This document shows positions 6,260 through 14,458 of a stretch of 15,963 nt of DNA, one piece after another. The notes under the pieces are model-generated. The model had not been told where the DNA came from. It did no database searches and was given only the letters and a program-made list of their open reading frames with translations. How positions within the stretch are numbered: the stretch's first letter is position 1; the number at the start of each line of letters is the position of its first letter. The position numbers and the translations under genes are program-made. The DNA lies in contig DCFT01000015.1 in assembly GCA_002319885.1 (NCBI GenBank), forward strand, positions 1-15,963, in the 5' to 3' direction. Origin of the DNA: Bacteroidales bacterium UBA1797 (GTDB lineage: Bacteria; Bacteroidota; Bacteroidia; Bacteroidales; VadinHA17).

Positions 6260-6961
6260 ATGATTAAAATAGAAAAACTAAGAAAAACTTATAACCGGAA
6301 AACAGTTTTAAATATAGATCATTTAAGAATATACGAAGGCGAATTTTTAGGTATTGTAGGTAATAATGGTGCCGGCAAAACTACCTTATTCCGATTAATA
6401 CTTGATCTTATAAATGCTGATGAAGGAATTGTTATTTCAGGAAATGAAATAGTATCTAGATCTGAAAAATGGAAGAATTATACAGCTTCTTACCTAGATG
6501 ATAGTTTCTTAATAGATTTCCTTACTCCTGTAGAATTCTATTATTTCATTGGAGAAATATATGACTTAAATAATCAAGAAGTGTTGGACAAATTAAATTT
6601 ATTTCAAGTTTTTTTCAATAATGAGATTTTGGATCAAAAAAAGAAATTAATTCGCGACTTTTCAAAAGGGAATAAACAAAAAATAGGGATTGCTTCTTGT
6701 TTAATAACAGACCCATTAGTACTTATTCTTGATGAACCATTTAACCACCTTGACCCCACTTCTCAAATTGTCTTAAAAAAGATACTTAAGGACTTTAGTA
6801 CAAAAACAAAATGCACAATATTAATTTCAAGTCATGATTTAAATCACATTGCTGAATTATGTAGTCGAATAATTATTTTAGAAAATGGGAATATTACGCA
6901 AGATTTACAAAATGACATCACAACACTAAATATCCTACAAAAGTATTTTTCATTGGATTAG
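6260..6961 (+). CDS. ABC transporter ATP-binding protein
   Basis: A stand-alone nucleotide-binding protein of 233 residues, normal for ABC-2-type exporters. Walker A is GNNGAGKTT (34-42), the Walker B region is LVLILDEP (153-160) with catalytic E159, and the H-loop His is H192 in SSHDL. The signature is FSKGNKQK (134-141), a common variant of LSGGQ in drug and antibiotic exporters. The Q-loop Gln is not evident: the segment reads SYLDDSFLIDFLT, with Asp where Gln is usual. It starts 4 bases after the DUF5687-like permease and must be translated with it. The 130 bases after its stop, before the convergent exporter gene, show no clear terminator. Confidence 0.9.
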   Translation: MIKIEKLRKTYNRKTVLNIDHLRIYEGEFLGIVGNNGAGKTTLFRLILDLINADEGIVISGNEIVSRSEKWKNYTASYLDDSFLIDFLTPVEFYYFIGEIYDLNNQEVLDKLNLFQVFFNNEILDQKKKLIRDFSKGNKQKIGIASCLITDPLVLILDEPFNHLDPTSQIVLKKILKDFSTKTKCTILISSHDLNHIAELCSRIIILENGNITQDLQNDITTLNILQKYFSLD

Positions 6962-7091
6962 TCCTATCTTATTTTGTCTTTAGAAAAATCAATTGATGTA
7001 CAAAGGAAGAGTATCAGAGAAGGCATAAAATTTAATAACACATCATTTAGGAAGAACTTAAAAATGTAAGCAATCTTATTTCGAAGGTCCC

Positions 7092-9305
7092 TTAATAAAA
7101 ATCATCCCAGAATCCTTTATATAAGTTGTCAGACTTTATTAAGTCTTTATGAGTACCTTCTGCAGTGATAACCTTATTGTCAATAACATAAATATAATCA
7201 CTTAAATTCTTGACCATATTTATTCTGTGTGAGATCAATAGAATCCCCATCTCAGATTTTAGTCTGGATATAAGACCCAAAATCAAGCTTTCGGTCCCCC
7301 GGTCCATATTTGAAGTCCCTTCATCAATGACAAGGATATCCGGCTTTTTTATAAGAACCCTTATAAATGCTAGCAATTGCTTTTGACCACCGGAAAGATT
7401 AATCCCCTCCTCCCCGACTAAAGTCATTATCCCGGAGGGAAAACCATCAAAGAAACCACCTAACCCAAAACCAGATATTGTTGAGATTATCTCATTAATT
7501 TTGCTTTCAGTATGTTCCGTTAATAAGTTTTGCAGAATTGTACCATTAAAGATATGAATTTCTTGAGGAATTATTCCAATTTTCGTTCTCCAGTTTTTTA
7601 GGTTAATTTTATCGGAATTCATGTTATTGTTAAGAAATATCTTGCCTGCCTCAGGTAAATAAAATCTAAGAATAATATTTGCCAGGGTACTTTTACCACA
7701 ACCACTTTCCCCAACAAGAGAAACTACTTTTCCCTTTTCGATACTTAATGATAGATTATCAAGCAATAATCTTTGGCCAGGAAATCTAAAAGAAATATTT
7801 ACTAGTGATAATTTCAGAATTTCTAAACTATTATTATAACCAATATTACCGCTATCTTCAGGATCTATTTGCGAAAATTCAAACATCCTGTTTAGAGCAA
7901 CTTTTGCCTCGCTTAAAGGAATCCCAATCAGTGCAAGATTAAGAACAGAAGGAAGTAATGTAGAACTTAACGAAAGGATTGCCATCAATTCACCCTGAGT
8001 CATTCTGGAACTCATCACCTGCAAGGATGAATATATTAGAACAATAATCACATAAATGGTACCTGCAAGACCGGTAAGAAGATTAAGTTTTATTTTTATC
8101 TTTCCCAGAATAAATACTCTTTCCTGAAATTCCGAATAGATAAGTTTATTCTTTGCCGAAAAATCAATCTGCCAGTTTAGGCTTTTAATTTCGGTTATCC
8201 CTCTAAGAGAGTTGATAAAATTACTATCACTTGAAGCATACCCGGCCATTAAATTATGCTGTGCAGAAATAATCCTTTTATTCCATTTATATACAATCAA
8301 GTAAAACATAGGAAGACAGATAAGAGACAAGATAGCTGCCGTCTTAGAATAATAAAACAATGTTATTATGGTGATTAGTAAGATTAATACGTCAATTATG
8401 AATACTCCAACAACATCCGCTATAACACGTTGGATCCTTGTGGTATCATTCAATCTTGCAACAAAATCACCCGTTTTTCTGGTATCAAAAAATGTTTTCG
8501 GGAGGAAAAGCAATGCATTGTAAAAATCATCAACAATCCTGATATTGAAGGATTTCCCCTGGATAAGTAGAAAAAATTGCCGAATAGCAAGGAGAATAAT
8601 TCTTGAAGAAAGGAGCAATAGTACCAAGAAAGATGCTATAACGAGAACTTTAATCTCTTTTGAAGGCAGAATCTTATCAATAAGTTTTTGTGTAAACACT
8701 GCCATTACAAGTCCTAGTCCAGATATTAAAATTCCGGTAATTACGCTGATAATAAGAAGATCCTTTTCAGGTTTAATTGTTTTTAAAAACCACTTCCTTT
8801 TCTCACTGCTATTCTCCTTTTCTAATTTAAATGCACTATTAGGGACTAGTCCAAGACATTTCTTACTTTGCCATATCTTACCCAATTCATCTTTTGACAT
8901 CTTCATCAATCCTATTGCGGGATCCCATATTATGAACCCACCTTCTTCATAACCAAAACTTATTACATAATGTTCCATTCTCTCTTCAGGAGTAACATGC
9001 AATATCAATACATTGCTATAATCTTTGATGTCTTTTAACGAGGCTTCATACCCTGTCGCATCCAATCCAAATTGATTTGCTGCCTGATAAAGTCCCATCA
9101 TGCTCGTTCCAAATTGGGTAGTTCCACTCAACCTTCGTATCTTTTCAATTGTTGAATTGCCTCCAAAGTATTTTATAACTGAAACAAGACATGCAGCACC
9201 ACAGTCAGAAGAATCGTTTTGAAGTACTGAGTTTTTTTTGATTTTACTAATTCTGTTCACTCTCGTTAAGGTATTTAAGAATAGCTTCGGCTTTGACCTC
9301 GCCAT
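7092..9305 (-). CDS. C39-peptidase ABC exporter for Gly-Gly peptides
   Basis: A full-length (737 residues) bifunctional exporter that cleaves leaders after Gly-Gly and pumps the core across the inner membrane. The C39 peptidase domain occupies about 22-150: Q29, DCGAAC with catalytic C35, H112 in EHYVISFG, and D128 in WDPAIG. A six-helix membrane domain follows at about 180-470. The ATPase has Walker A GESGCGKST (532-540), LSGGQ (637-641), Walker B LVIDE with E662, and H-loop H693. All catalytic residues are present. It is the only complete exporter of this type in the window and is the likely processor of the precursors. Its ATG lies 59 bases inside the upstream gene; a GTG at 9260 would shorten that overlap to 14 bases. 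No HlyD adaptor gene is adjacent. Confidence 0.93.
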   Translation of the reverse strand: MARSKPKLFLNTLTRVNRISKIKKNSVLQNDSSDCGAACLVSVIKYFGGNSTIEKIRRLSGTTQFGTSMMGLYQAANQFGLDATGYEASLKDIKDYSNVLILHVTPEERMEHYVISFGYEEGGFIIWDPAIGLMKMSKDELGKIWQSKKCLGLVPNSAFKLEKENSSEKRKWFLKTIKPEKDLLIISVITGILISGLGLVMAVFTQKLIDKILPSKEIKVLVIASFLVLLLLSSRIILLAIRQFFLLIQGKSFNIRIVDDFYNALLFLPKTFFDTRKTGDFVARLNDTTRIQRVIADVVGVFIIDVLILLITIITLFYYSKTAAILSLICLPMFYLIVYKWNKRIISAQHNLMAGYASSDSNFINSLRGITEIKSLNWQIDFSAKNKLIYSEFQERVFILGKIKIKLNLLTGLAGTIYVIIVLIYSSLQVMSSRMTQGELMAILSLSSTLLPSVLNLALIGIPLSEAKVALNRMFEFSQIDPEDSGNIGYNNSLEILKLSLVNISFRFPGQRLLLDNLSLSIEKGKVVSLVGESGCGKSTLANIILRFYLPEAGKIFLNNNMNSDKINLKNWRTKIGIIPQEIHIFNGTILQNLLTEHTESKINEIISTISGFGLGGFFDGFPSGIMTLVGEEGINLSGGQKQLLAFIRVLIKKPDILVIDEGTSNMDRGTESLILGLISRLKSEMGILLISHRINMVKNLSDYIYVIDNKVITAEGTHKDLIKSDNLYKGFWDDFY

Positions 9306-9774
9306 GAAGAACTTTTGCCAAAATTAATTTTCGATTATAGATATAACTGGAAGGGATAATACCGCTGCCAAAAGTGTCTTCGAAATTATATGAGGTGTCG
9401 ACAAGAAATAAAACCGAAGGATAATCGGGGTAGTTATTTCGGTATAGATAACTTTTTATTGAATCAATTGGGGCAGAAGAAATCAGAATCACATGGGTAA
9501 ATGAAGCTGGAATATTGCTTTTCAGTATTTCCGATATTTCATACTGACAATGTTCACATTCTGGGTGATAATGAACGACAAGAACAGGTCCCTTTTTTAT
9601 CTCCAATGAGCTATACGATCCATTAGTTAGTGTCTTAAAAGAAAAACTAGGGAACCTTGCAATTTTTTCTGAAACTAATTTTTGGTTTTGCAGTTTCCTT
9701 GCTATTCCAATTACCAGACATGATGTAAATAAAACAATAATAAAGATAATAGAACCAAAAATTACTTTTTTCAC
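9247..9774 (-). CDS. Membrane-anchored thioredoxin-like CxxC protein
   Basis: A 175-residue protein with one N-terminal membrane segment (about 5-24) and a thioredoxin-fold domain. The redox motif is HPECEHCQYEI with C73 and C76, and the cis-proline region is GSGIIPSSYIYN with P141. This resembles TlpA/redoxin-type periplasmic proteins. C19, after FTS, could be a weak lipobox cysteine, but a plain signal anchor is more likely. The start overlaps the stop of the 5-TM gene by 4 bases (ATGA type) and its end overlaps the exporter gene, so the three are translationally coupled. A role in forming or reducing disulfides in exported peptides fits, and the precursor at 3772 has exactly two core cysteines. 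That link is inference. Confidence 0.82.
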   Translation of the reverse strand: MKKVIFGSIIFIIVLFTSCLVIGIARKLQNQKLVSEKIARFPSFSFKTLTNGSYSSLEIKKGPVLVVHYHPECEHCQYEISEILKSNIPASFTHVILISSAPIDSIKSYLYRNNYPDYPSVLFLVDTSYNFEDTFGSGIIPSSYIYNRKLILAKVLHGEVKAEAILKYLNESEQN

Positions 9775-10433
9775 GGTAAAATATCAATTGTTAAAAACAT
9801 GACTAACACAATCCATAATAGTAGAGCTGGGATATATGATAATAATACAATCTTCTCTGAATCAGATCTTTTGATAAAGCAAACTTTGTTAAGGCCATAA
9901 GAAATAGAAATAATATAGAACAGATGAAATAAATTAATAGTTTGCATTGGAAAAATCCAGATTTTAGCAACCTCTCCACTTTTAAAAAAGTTAATTAAGG
10001 ATAAAGGATAGAAAAACTCTAGATCATTTAAATTATAGTTCCCCGCAAACAGATAAAACCAAACAAATTTCATAAAATCTGCTGATACAAAAACTATTTC
10101 ACTTGCTATTACAATTTTAAAAACAGAGCCCAGAGAAATCTTGTATTGGATATTAACCAAAACAATCCCCATATATATTACTAAACTGATTAACGAAAAT
10201 CTGATTAGAAGAATTATTGGGGTGAATGCATAACTTATCCACAAATATTTCTGCATATCTTCGAATAATTTGAGCGAACGCTCGTACGTTAATTGCTCAC
10301 TATATGCATTGAAAAAGACTACCTCATTTATTAGTAAATTCTTTGACAACCAAATAAATATCAGTTTTGCAATGACGATACCTATGAAAAGATTTAGTCC
10401 CTTTTGGTTATAATATCGGACTTGTAAATTCAT
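9771..10433 (-). CDS. 5-TM membrane protein of unknown function
   Basis: Not recognised. The 220 residues hold about five membrane segments (14-30, 72-94, 105-128, 165-183, 196-216), with a larger polar loop at 31-66 rich in Glu and Lys. It has one Cys (C185) and no CxxC pair, so it is not an obvious DsbB- or MauE-like quinone-linked partner. It is the first gene of an overlapping trio with the CxxC protein and the C39 exporter, which implies a job in making or tolerating the exported peptide. Redox partner, immunity protein and exporter accessory are all possible. The only in-frame Met near the start is Met1. Confidence 0.7.
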   Translation of the reverse strand: MNLQVRYYNQKGLNLFIGIVIAKLIFIWLSKNLLINEVVFFNAYSEQLTYERSLKLFEDMQKYLWISYAFTPIILLIRFSLISLVIYMGIVLVNIQYKISLGSVFKIVIASEIVFVSADFMKFVWFYLFAGNYNLNDLEFFYPLSLINFFKSGEVAKIWIFPMQTINLFHLFYIISISYGLNKVCFIKRSDSEKIVLLSYIPALLLWIVLVMFLTIDILP

Positions 10434-10473
10434 ACCACGAGAAAATAATTTTAAAACGAATTAAGATAAAAAG

Positions 10474-10492
10474 AGTCCGATAATACAGGACT
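10474..10492 (-). promoter_or_regulatory. Hairpin with T-run in the leader of the exporter operon
   Basis: Read leftward, AGTCC and GGACT (10492-10488 and 10478-10474) form a 5-bp stem with a 9-base loop, followed by CTTTTTATC. It lies about 40 bases before the ATG at 10433. It is a possible weak terminator or attenuator. The same TATCGGACT block recurs at 10414-10422 in inverted order. The rest of 10434-10641 shows only a palindrome, ACGGTTTAAAAACCGT, near 10552-10567. Confidence 0.35.
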
Positions 10493-10734
10493 ATAGAATA
10501 ACTAAATAAAAAAGTTATGGCTAAAACCCTAAATTTCGCAGTCCCGTATACCACGGTTTAAAAACCGTTATAACTGTTGATTTTATATGATTTAGTTTTT
10601 GGTGATGTCTATTAATCCATCATGATATTTAAAGTATCATAACTAGTGGTGATTCGTTAACTTTATAAAAGTATTAATAAAACACTGATAATAAATTTAA
10701 TATAAGCGTTTTTTGATTTGATTTGATCTGTAGT

Positions 10735-10755
10735 TTTGCACCCTTAAAGTGCAAA
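10735..10755 (+). promoter_or_regulatory. Hairpin just before the transposase start codon
   Basis: TTTGCAC and GTGCAAA form a perfect 7-bp stem with a 7-base loop, ending 3 bases before the transposase ATG. Such hairpins in insertion sequences can hide the start from read-through transcripts; that role is inferred. Confidence 0.4.
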
Positions 10756-10758
10756 GTT

Positions 10759-11944
10759 ATGAATTCAGGTAACTATGTTTTTGCTCAGATACTTCAATTT
10801 GTCAATCAGTATGAGTTCGAAAAATGTGTCAGTAAATATAATGGAGATCATAGGGTCCGAGACTTAAACTGTTGGAATCAGTTCATTCAACCTTTTTTTG
10901 GACAACTAACATCAAGGAACTCTTTAAGGGATATTTGTCTGTGCATGAAGGCCTACAAAAACAAACTTTACCATCTTGTCATAAAGAAAAACGTCAATCA
11001 ATCCATGCTATCAAGAGCAAATGAAAATAGGGATTGGAGAATTTTTGCTGAATTCGGCGAGTACCTGTTAAAAACAGTCAGGCCCATCTACTCTGACAGT
11101 CCGATTCCAAATGTTGAAATTTATAATGATGTTTTTGCACTTGACTCAACAACAGTCTCCTTAAGTCTTAGGTTATTTGCCTGGCATAAGGAAAATACTC
11201 AAGAGGAGCAATCAATATCCATACATTGCTTGATTTAAGATGTAGTATTCCAACTTTTATCTTTTTCACAGAGACAGGTACCAAGAGAGTAATGCTCTTG
11301 ACGAGATTGTTCCACAACCTGATGACATATACCTGATGGATAAAGCATACATCGATTTTACTCCCTTGTTAAGGATGAATAAAGCAGATGCATTCTTTGC
11401 AACGAGAGAAAAGGAGACAATGGACTACAGGGTAATTGAAAATAACTTTAATATTGATGAAACTACAGGGCTCAGAGGAGATAAAATTATAAAGCTAAAA
11501 GGGCCCAAGTCTAAGCAACTGTATCCAGAACCTCTTCGCATGATAGAATATTATGATGATGAAAAAGATATGATGCTTACTTTTATAACTGACAACTTTG
11601 AAGTCTCAGCACTTGAAGTTGCAAGATTATACCCTAATCGATGGCAGATCGAAGTGTTTTTTAAATGAATAAAACAGAATCTGACAATCAAAACTCTGTG
11701 GGGCCATTCAGAAAATGCAGTAAATGTCCACATTTGGATCGCTGTCTTCACTTATCTCATCATTACTCAGGTAAAGCATATTCTTAAAAACAAATTGTCG
11801 GTCTATGAAATAATGCAAATTTTAGAAATATCTGTTTTTGACAATACACCCGTAGGAGAACTACTTACGGAATCGCAAGTCAACCAAAATTTCAAAGAAC
11901 AAGGTAATTTATTTAGTATCAATAATATATTAACGCATCAGTAG
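10759..11944 (+). pseudogene. IS4-family transposase (DUF4372 type), frameshifted and interrupted
   Basis: The start MNSGNYVFAQILQFVNQYEF and the following CW-QF-Q-T-R-SLRD pattern match the DUF4372 N-terminal domain of IS4-family transposases. The DDE residues are all still encoded: D in ALDSTTVSLSLRLF, D in YLMDKAYIDF, and E in RWQIEVFFK. The frame is lost near 11188-11194, where reading continues one frame over as KYSRGAINIHTLLDLRCSIP. It shifts again near 11269-11275 into DRYQESNALDEIVPQPDD. A TGA at 11666-11668 replaces the conserved Trx position after FFK, where Trp (TGG) is expected. Beyond it the frame stays open to TAG 11942-11944 (IKQNLTIKTLWGHSENAV onward). The product cannot be made, so the copy is dead. 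The start at ATG 10759 is preferred over an upstream TTG. Confidence 0.88.
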
Positions 11945-12072
11945 TATATCATAATTATAAATCGCCAGCTATTATGGATTGCTCTTCCTAGATTAATTCC
12001 GGTTGAAAGGTTCTAATAATCATGGCTTCTAAGCTGCGTCAAAGGATGACTACAACACTAGTGCTTTAGCCC

Positions 12073-12095
12073 GGAATGATATTATACATCATTCC
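12073..12095 (-). terminator. Hairpin downstream of the second HTH gene
   Basis: GGAATGAT at 12073-12080 and ATCATTCC at 12088-12095 form a perfect 8-bp stem with a 7-base loop. It starts 34 bases after the stop of the HTH gene read leftward. No T-run follows; instead comes GGGCTAAAGC, a motif that also follows the palindrome after the other HTH gene. Confidence 0.45.
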
Positions 12096-12128
12096 ATGGT
12101 AACAGATACTTTATTTGAATCACTTCTT

Positions 12129-12368
12129 TCAGAAAAAGATGTTTTCCAATTTAATTTTTATCCTTCGATTATCAGCATAATAATAAGATTGTCTGATCCT
12201 GGAATATTTAATATCCACCCCCAACTCTCTCATTTCCTGAAGAGCTAAAAAAAGGGTGCTTCGCCTGACTCCAACCTTTTCAGCAAATTCTTCTGGAGCT
12301 CCTGTTGACATCATTGATATCAATGAATCCATATATCGTAATCTTTCGATGTACTTTTTCAGAGACAT
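12129..12368 (-). CDS. Small HTH transcriptional regulator
   Basis: A 79-residue relative of the regulator at 1936-2280, aligning without gaps through residue 79. Shared residues include TG-P-EFA at 22-29, GV-R at 33-36, and RELGVDIKYS against RSRGVPIAYS. The fold is a DeoR/HTH_11-like helix-turn-helix with the following strand pair (YSRIRQSYYY). It ends where the other protein's Gly-Gly-like tail begins, in a Lys-rich IKIKLENIFF. It is alone on its strand, with the dead IS element between it and the exporter operon at 10433. An original order of regulator then peptide export genes, later split by the insertion, is plausible and would mirror the 589-3601 locus. A consensus-like promoter box lies upstream. 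Confidence 0.75.
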   Translation of the reverse strand: MSLKKYIERLRYMDSLISMMSTGAPEEFAEKVGVRRSTLFLALQEMRELGVDIKYSRIRQSYYYADNRRIKIKLENIFF

Positions 12369-12395
12369 TATTTATTGATTAGAAACGCAGCATTT

Positions 12396-12403
12396 CAAAT
12401 TTA
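12396..12403 (-). promoter_or_regulatory. Promoter -7 box for the second HTH gene
   Basis: Read leftward the bases are TAAATTTG, an exact match to the Bacteroidota TAnnTTTG box, 27 bases before the ATG at 12368. A TTTG lies 14 bases further upstream, closer than the usual spacing of about 19-21, so the -33 part is uncertain. Confidence 0.5.
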
Positions 12404-12466
12404 CGAGATATTTCAATCAAATGCCATAAAAATGTGATTTTTTTAAAGCAGAGGGATAAAAAAGTA

Positions 12467-12487
12467 GTGAGGCGTGAGGCATGAGGT
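12467..12487. repeat. Short tandem heptamer repeat
   Basis: GTGAGGC, GTGAGGC and ATGAGGT follow each other directly, then GTGAC. Such runs occur between genes in many Bacteroidota genomes. No role is apparent. Confidence 0.6.
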
Positions 12488-12506
12488 GTGACAATTTAGT
12501 CAGGAT

Positions 12507-12521
12507 TGATTGAATCAATCA
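12507..12521 (+). promoter_or_regulatory. Candidate operator upstream of the GntR-type regulator gene
   Basis: TGATTGA-A-TCAATCA is a 15-base palindrome with 7-base arms around one central base. FadR-type regulators bind short palindromes of this size, and this one lies 20 bases before the -33 box of the regulator's own promoter, in the divergent region shared with the HTH gene. Autoregulation is inferred. Confidence 0.45.
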
Positions 12522-12540
12522 TTGAAAAAAACTGAATTTA

Positions 12541-12572
12541 TTTGCTTTTCAAATATTTATTTAATAATATTG
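12541..12572 (+). promoter_or_regulatory. Promoter for the sialate regulator-lyase operon
   Basis: TTTG at 12541-12544 and TAATATTG at 12565-12572 match the Bacteroidota -33 TTTG and -7 TAnnTTTG boxes, the latter with one change. They are separated by 20 bases. The ATG follows 19 bases later, giving a very short leader. Confidence 0.55.
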
Positions 12573-12591
12573 TCAGACAAATAGGATTAAT

Positions 12592-13326
12592 ATGGAAAGT
12601 CTGAGAATAATGAATCATTCGATTACACTTGTCGATCATGTTGAAGATAAGCTGCTTAATTATTTCAGGGAAAATAAAATGAAACCGGGAGATTCTATTC
12701 CTAACGAAATGGAGCTTGCAGAAGCTCTTGGTGTCGCACGAAGTGTCTTACGTGAGGCACTAAGTCGTTTGAGAATGCTGGGAATGATCGAATCGAGAAC
12801 CCGAAGAGGAATGATACTAACAGAACCTCATATCCTGGGAGGTCTTGCGAAAGTAATCGATCCGTTAATCCTTGGAGAAGAAACCCTCTTTAATCTGCTT
12901 GGGTTCAGAGTGGCACTTGAAATAGGTATTTGCAACAGTATTTTCGAAAATCTCACCGACAGTTACATTGAAGAACTGGAAATTATAGTGCATAATAGTG
13001 TTGTTTATGAAAACAACGTGTACCTGCCTGTAAATGAGCATGAATTTCATTCAAAACTATACGAAATAACGGGCAACAAAACCATTATGCAGTTTCAGGA
13101 GATTATTTACCCGGTTTCTCTTTTTATTAAAGACAGGTTCATTAGCTCCTTTGAGCCGATAAACAAAGAACTTCATCAAAAGGGAAAAATTGTAACCCAT
13201 AGTGATTTATTGAAATATATCAAATCGAGGGATAAAGAAGGTTTTAGAAAAGCTTTGGAAATGCATTTTGAAACCTATTCCCGGTTTTTAAAAGAAAACA
13301 GACTAACGAAGTCTCCAACAATATGA
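12592..13326 (+). CDS. GntR-family regulator, FadR subfamily (FCD domain)
   Basis: A 244-residue regulator. The winged helix spans about 12-80, with PGDSIPNEMELAEALGVARS and VLREALSRLRMLGMIESRTRRG, the classic GntR signature. The C-terminal FCD effector domain spans about 95-235, all helical, with candidate metal ligands in NEHEFHSKLYEITGN, VTHSDLL and EMHFETY. FCD regulators sense small organic or sugar acids. It lies 16 bases before an N-acetylneuraminate lyase gene, so sialic acid or a derivative is the likely signal and the operon its target, as with NanR. The start at 12592 gives MESLRIMNHSITLVDHVEDK; M7 is an alternative. A promoter and palindrome upstream fit autoregulation. Confidence 0.9.
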   Translation: MESLRIMNHSITLVDHVEDKLLNYFRENKMKPGDSIPNEMELAEALGVARSVLREALSRLRMLGMIESRTRRGMILTEPHILGGLAKVIDPLILGEETLFNLLGFRVALEIGICNSIFENLTDSYIEELEIIVHNSVVYENNVYLPVNEHEFHSKLYEITGNKTIMQFQEIIYPVSLFIKDRFISSFEPINKELHQKGKIVTHSDLLKYIKSRDKEGFRKALEMHFETYSRFLKENRLTKSPTI

Positions 13327-13342
13327 ATTTAAAAAAATCTAA

Positions 13343-14272
13343 ATGATGAATAATAAATTACTAAATGGGTTTATAGCTGCACCTTATACCCCTATGGATG
13401 ATAAGGGGAATATTAACCTTGAGCCAATAGCCCCCTATGCCGAATTGCTTGTTAATAGTGGAATGTGCGGTGCATTTATTTGTGGTACAACCGGAGAAGG
13501 AGCATCTCTGACCACAGAAGAAAGAAAATTAGTTGCTGAAGAATGGGTTCGTTGTGCAGGAAACAAATTAAAGATAATCGTTCATGTAGGAGGAGTCTGT
13601 CAGCCCGAATGCATAAATCTGGCAATCCATGCCTCAAGTATTGGCGCCTATGCCATAGCCGCTATTGCCCCTTACTTTTTCAAGCCGGTAACTCCTGAAG
13701 ATTTAATTTCATTTTTGAAACCCATTGCCAGTGGAGCTCCGGATTTACCATTTTATTATTATCATATGCCTTCGATGACAGGAGTTTATCTTCCAGTAAG
13801 TGATTTTCTGCTTAAAGCCGGTGATCTTATCCCCAGTTTTGCAGGTGTTAAATACACCCATTCCGACATGATGGATATGCAGTTATGCATCGACATAAGT
13901 AAAGACCGTTTTGAGATATTCAATGGATTTGATGAGATGCTGATATGTGGATTAAGTCTTGGGACTACTTCCGCAGTTGGCAGTACTTACAATTATATGC
14001 CCTCTATATATATAGATATGAAAAAGGCATTTAATAACAATGATATGGAACGAGCCAGGGAATTACAACAGTATTCGGTAAAAATAATTCAGATTCTGAA
14101 AAATTTTGGGGGAGCGTTACGGGCGGGAAAAACAATAATGGAATTTATTGGAATTAATTGCGGCCCGTGCAGATCGCCAATAAACAAGATGACAAACACC
14201 GAAAAGGTATCTCTGAAGAAAGAATTAACGGATGCCGGGTTTTTCAAAGCAATTAAGCACATCACTATGTAG
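13343..14272 (+). CDS. nanA: N-acetylneuraminate lyase
   Basis: A class I aldolase of the DapA/NanA family that splits sialic acid into N-acetylmannosamine and pyruvate in the cytoplasm. At 309 residues it has the normal length. The pyruvate-binding loop is CGTTGEGASLT (GTTGE 48-52), the catalytic Tyr is Y140 in YYYHMPSMTGV, and the Schiff-base Lys is K170 in AGVKYTHSD. The YYHxPSMTGV form is typical of sialic acid lyases of the eukaryote and Bacteroidota group; DapA has other residues there. It follows an FCD regulator and precedes a SusC-like transporter, which supports sialic acid use over lysine synthesis. ATG codons at 13343 and 13346 are both possible starts. Confidence 0.9.
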   Translation: MMNNKLLNGFIAAPYTPMDDKGNINLEPIAPYAELLVNSGMCGAFICGTTGEGASLTTEERKLVAEEWVRCAGNKLKIIVHVGGVCQPECINLAIHASSIGAYAIAAIAPYFFKPVTPEDLISFLKPIASGAPDLPFYYYHMPSMTGVYLPVSDFLLKAGDLIPSFAGVKYTHSDMMDMQLCIDISKDRFEIFNGFDEMLICGLSLGTTSAVGSTYNYMPSIYIDMKKAFNNNDMERARELQQYSVKIIQILKNFGGALRAGKTIMEFIGINCGPCRSPINKMTNTEKVSLKKELTDAGFFKAIKHITM

Positions 14273-14284
14273 CGGAGTAATAAA

Positions 14285-14315
14285 AGGGAAGAATCGTCTG
14301 ACCGTTTTCTTCCCT
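14285..14315 (+). terminator. Terminator-like hairpin after the lyase gene
   Basis: AGGGAAGAA at 14285-14293 and TTCTTCCCT at 14307-14315 make a perfect 9-bp stem with a 13-base loop, 13 bases after the stop. ATTTAATC follows, a weak T tract. It may reduce read-through into the transporter gene or mark a processing point. Confidence 0.5.
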
Positions 14316-14447
14316 ATTTAATCGATGACAAATAACCTTTAAATCATCTTAACAAAAGTAAAAAAAAATCATACCATTTCAAACAGTGAAAAAGAATCTC
14401 TGACGGTTCTTTATCCACAATTTAAGCAATGACCATTAACCTTTAAA
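14291..14447 (+). repeat. Imperfect direct repeat in the leader of the SusC-like gene
   Basis: Two diverged copies of about 55 bases start at 14291 (GAATCGTCTGACCG) and 14394 (GAATCTCTGACGG) and end in the identical block TAACCTTTAAA at 14333-14343 and 14437-14447. The second copy ends 11 bases before the transporter ATG. The first may be the remnant of a duplicated transporter leader. Confidence 0.5.
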
Positions 14448-14458
14448 ACTAATCAATT

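Larger units (their letters stand above)
10642..12062 (+). mobile_element. Decayed IS4-family element, approximate limits
   Basis: A transposase pseudogene occupies most of this region. ACTAGTGGTG at 10642-10651 and CAACACTAGT at 12053-12062 are inverted copies matching at 9 of 10 bases. They lie about 117 bases outside the ORF on each side and would give an element of 1.42 kb, a usual length for IS4 relatives. I see no flanking target duplication, and the match is short, so the limits are tentative. Confidence 0.45.

Noticed and set aside
8545..8952. Plus-strand frame of 135 codons
   Set aside because: Antisense to the C39 exporter gene, which is clearly coding; composition looks like a shadow frame.
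14285..14315. Riboswitch between lyase and transporter genes
   Set aside because: Only a simple hairpin and a diverged direct repeat are visible, with no conserved aptamer pattern I can recognise.
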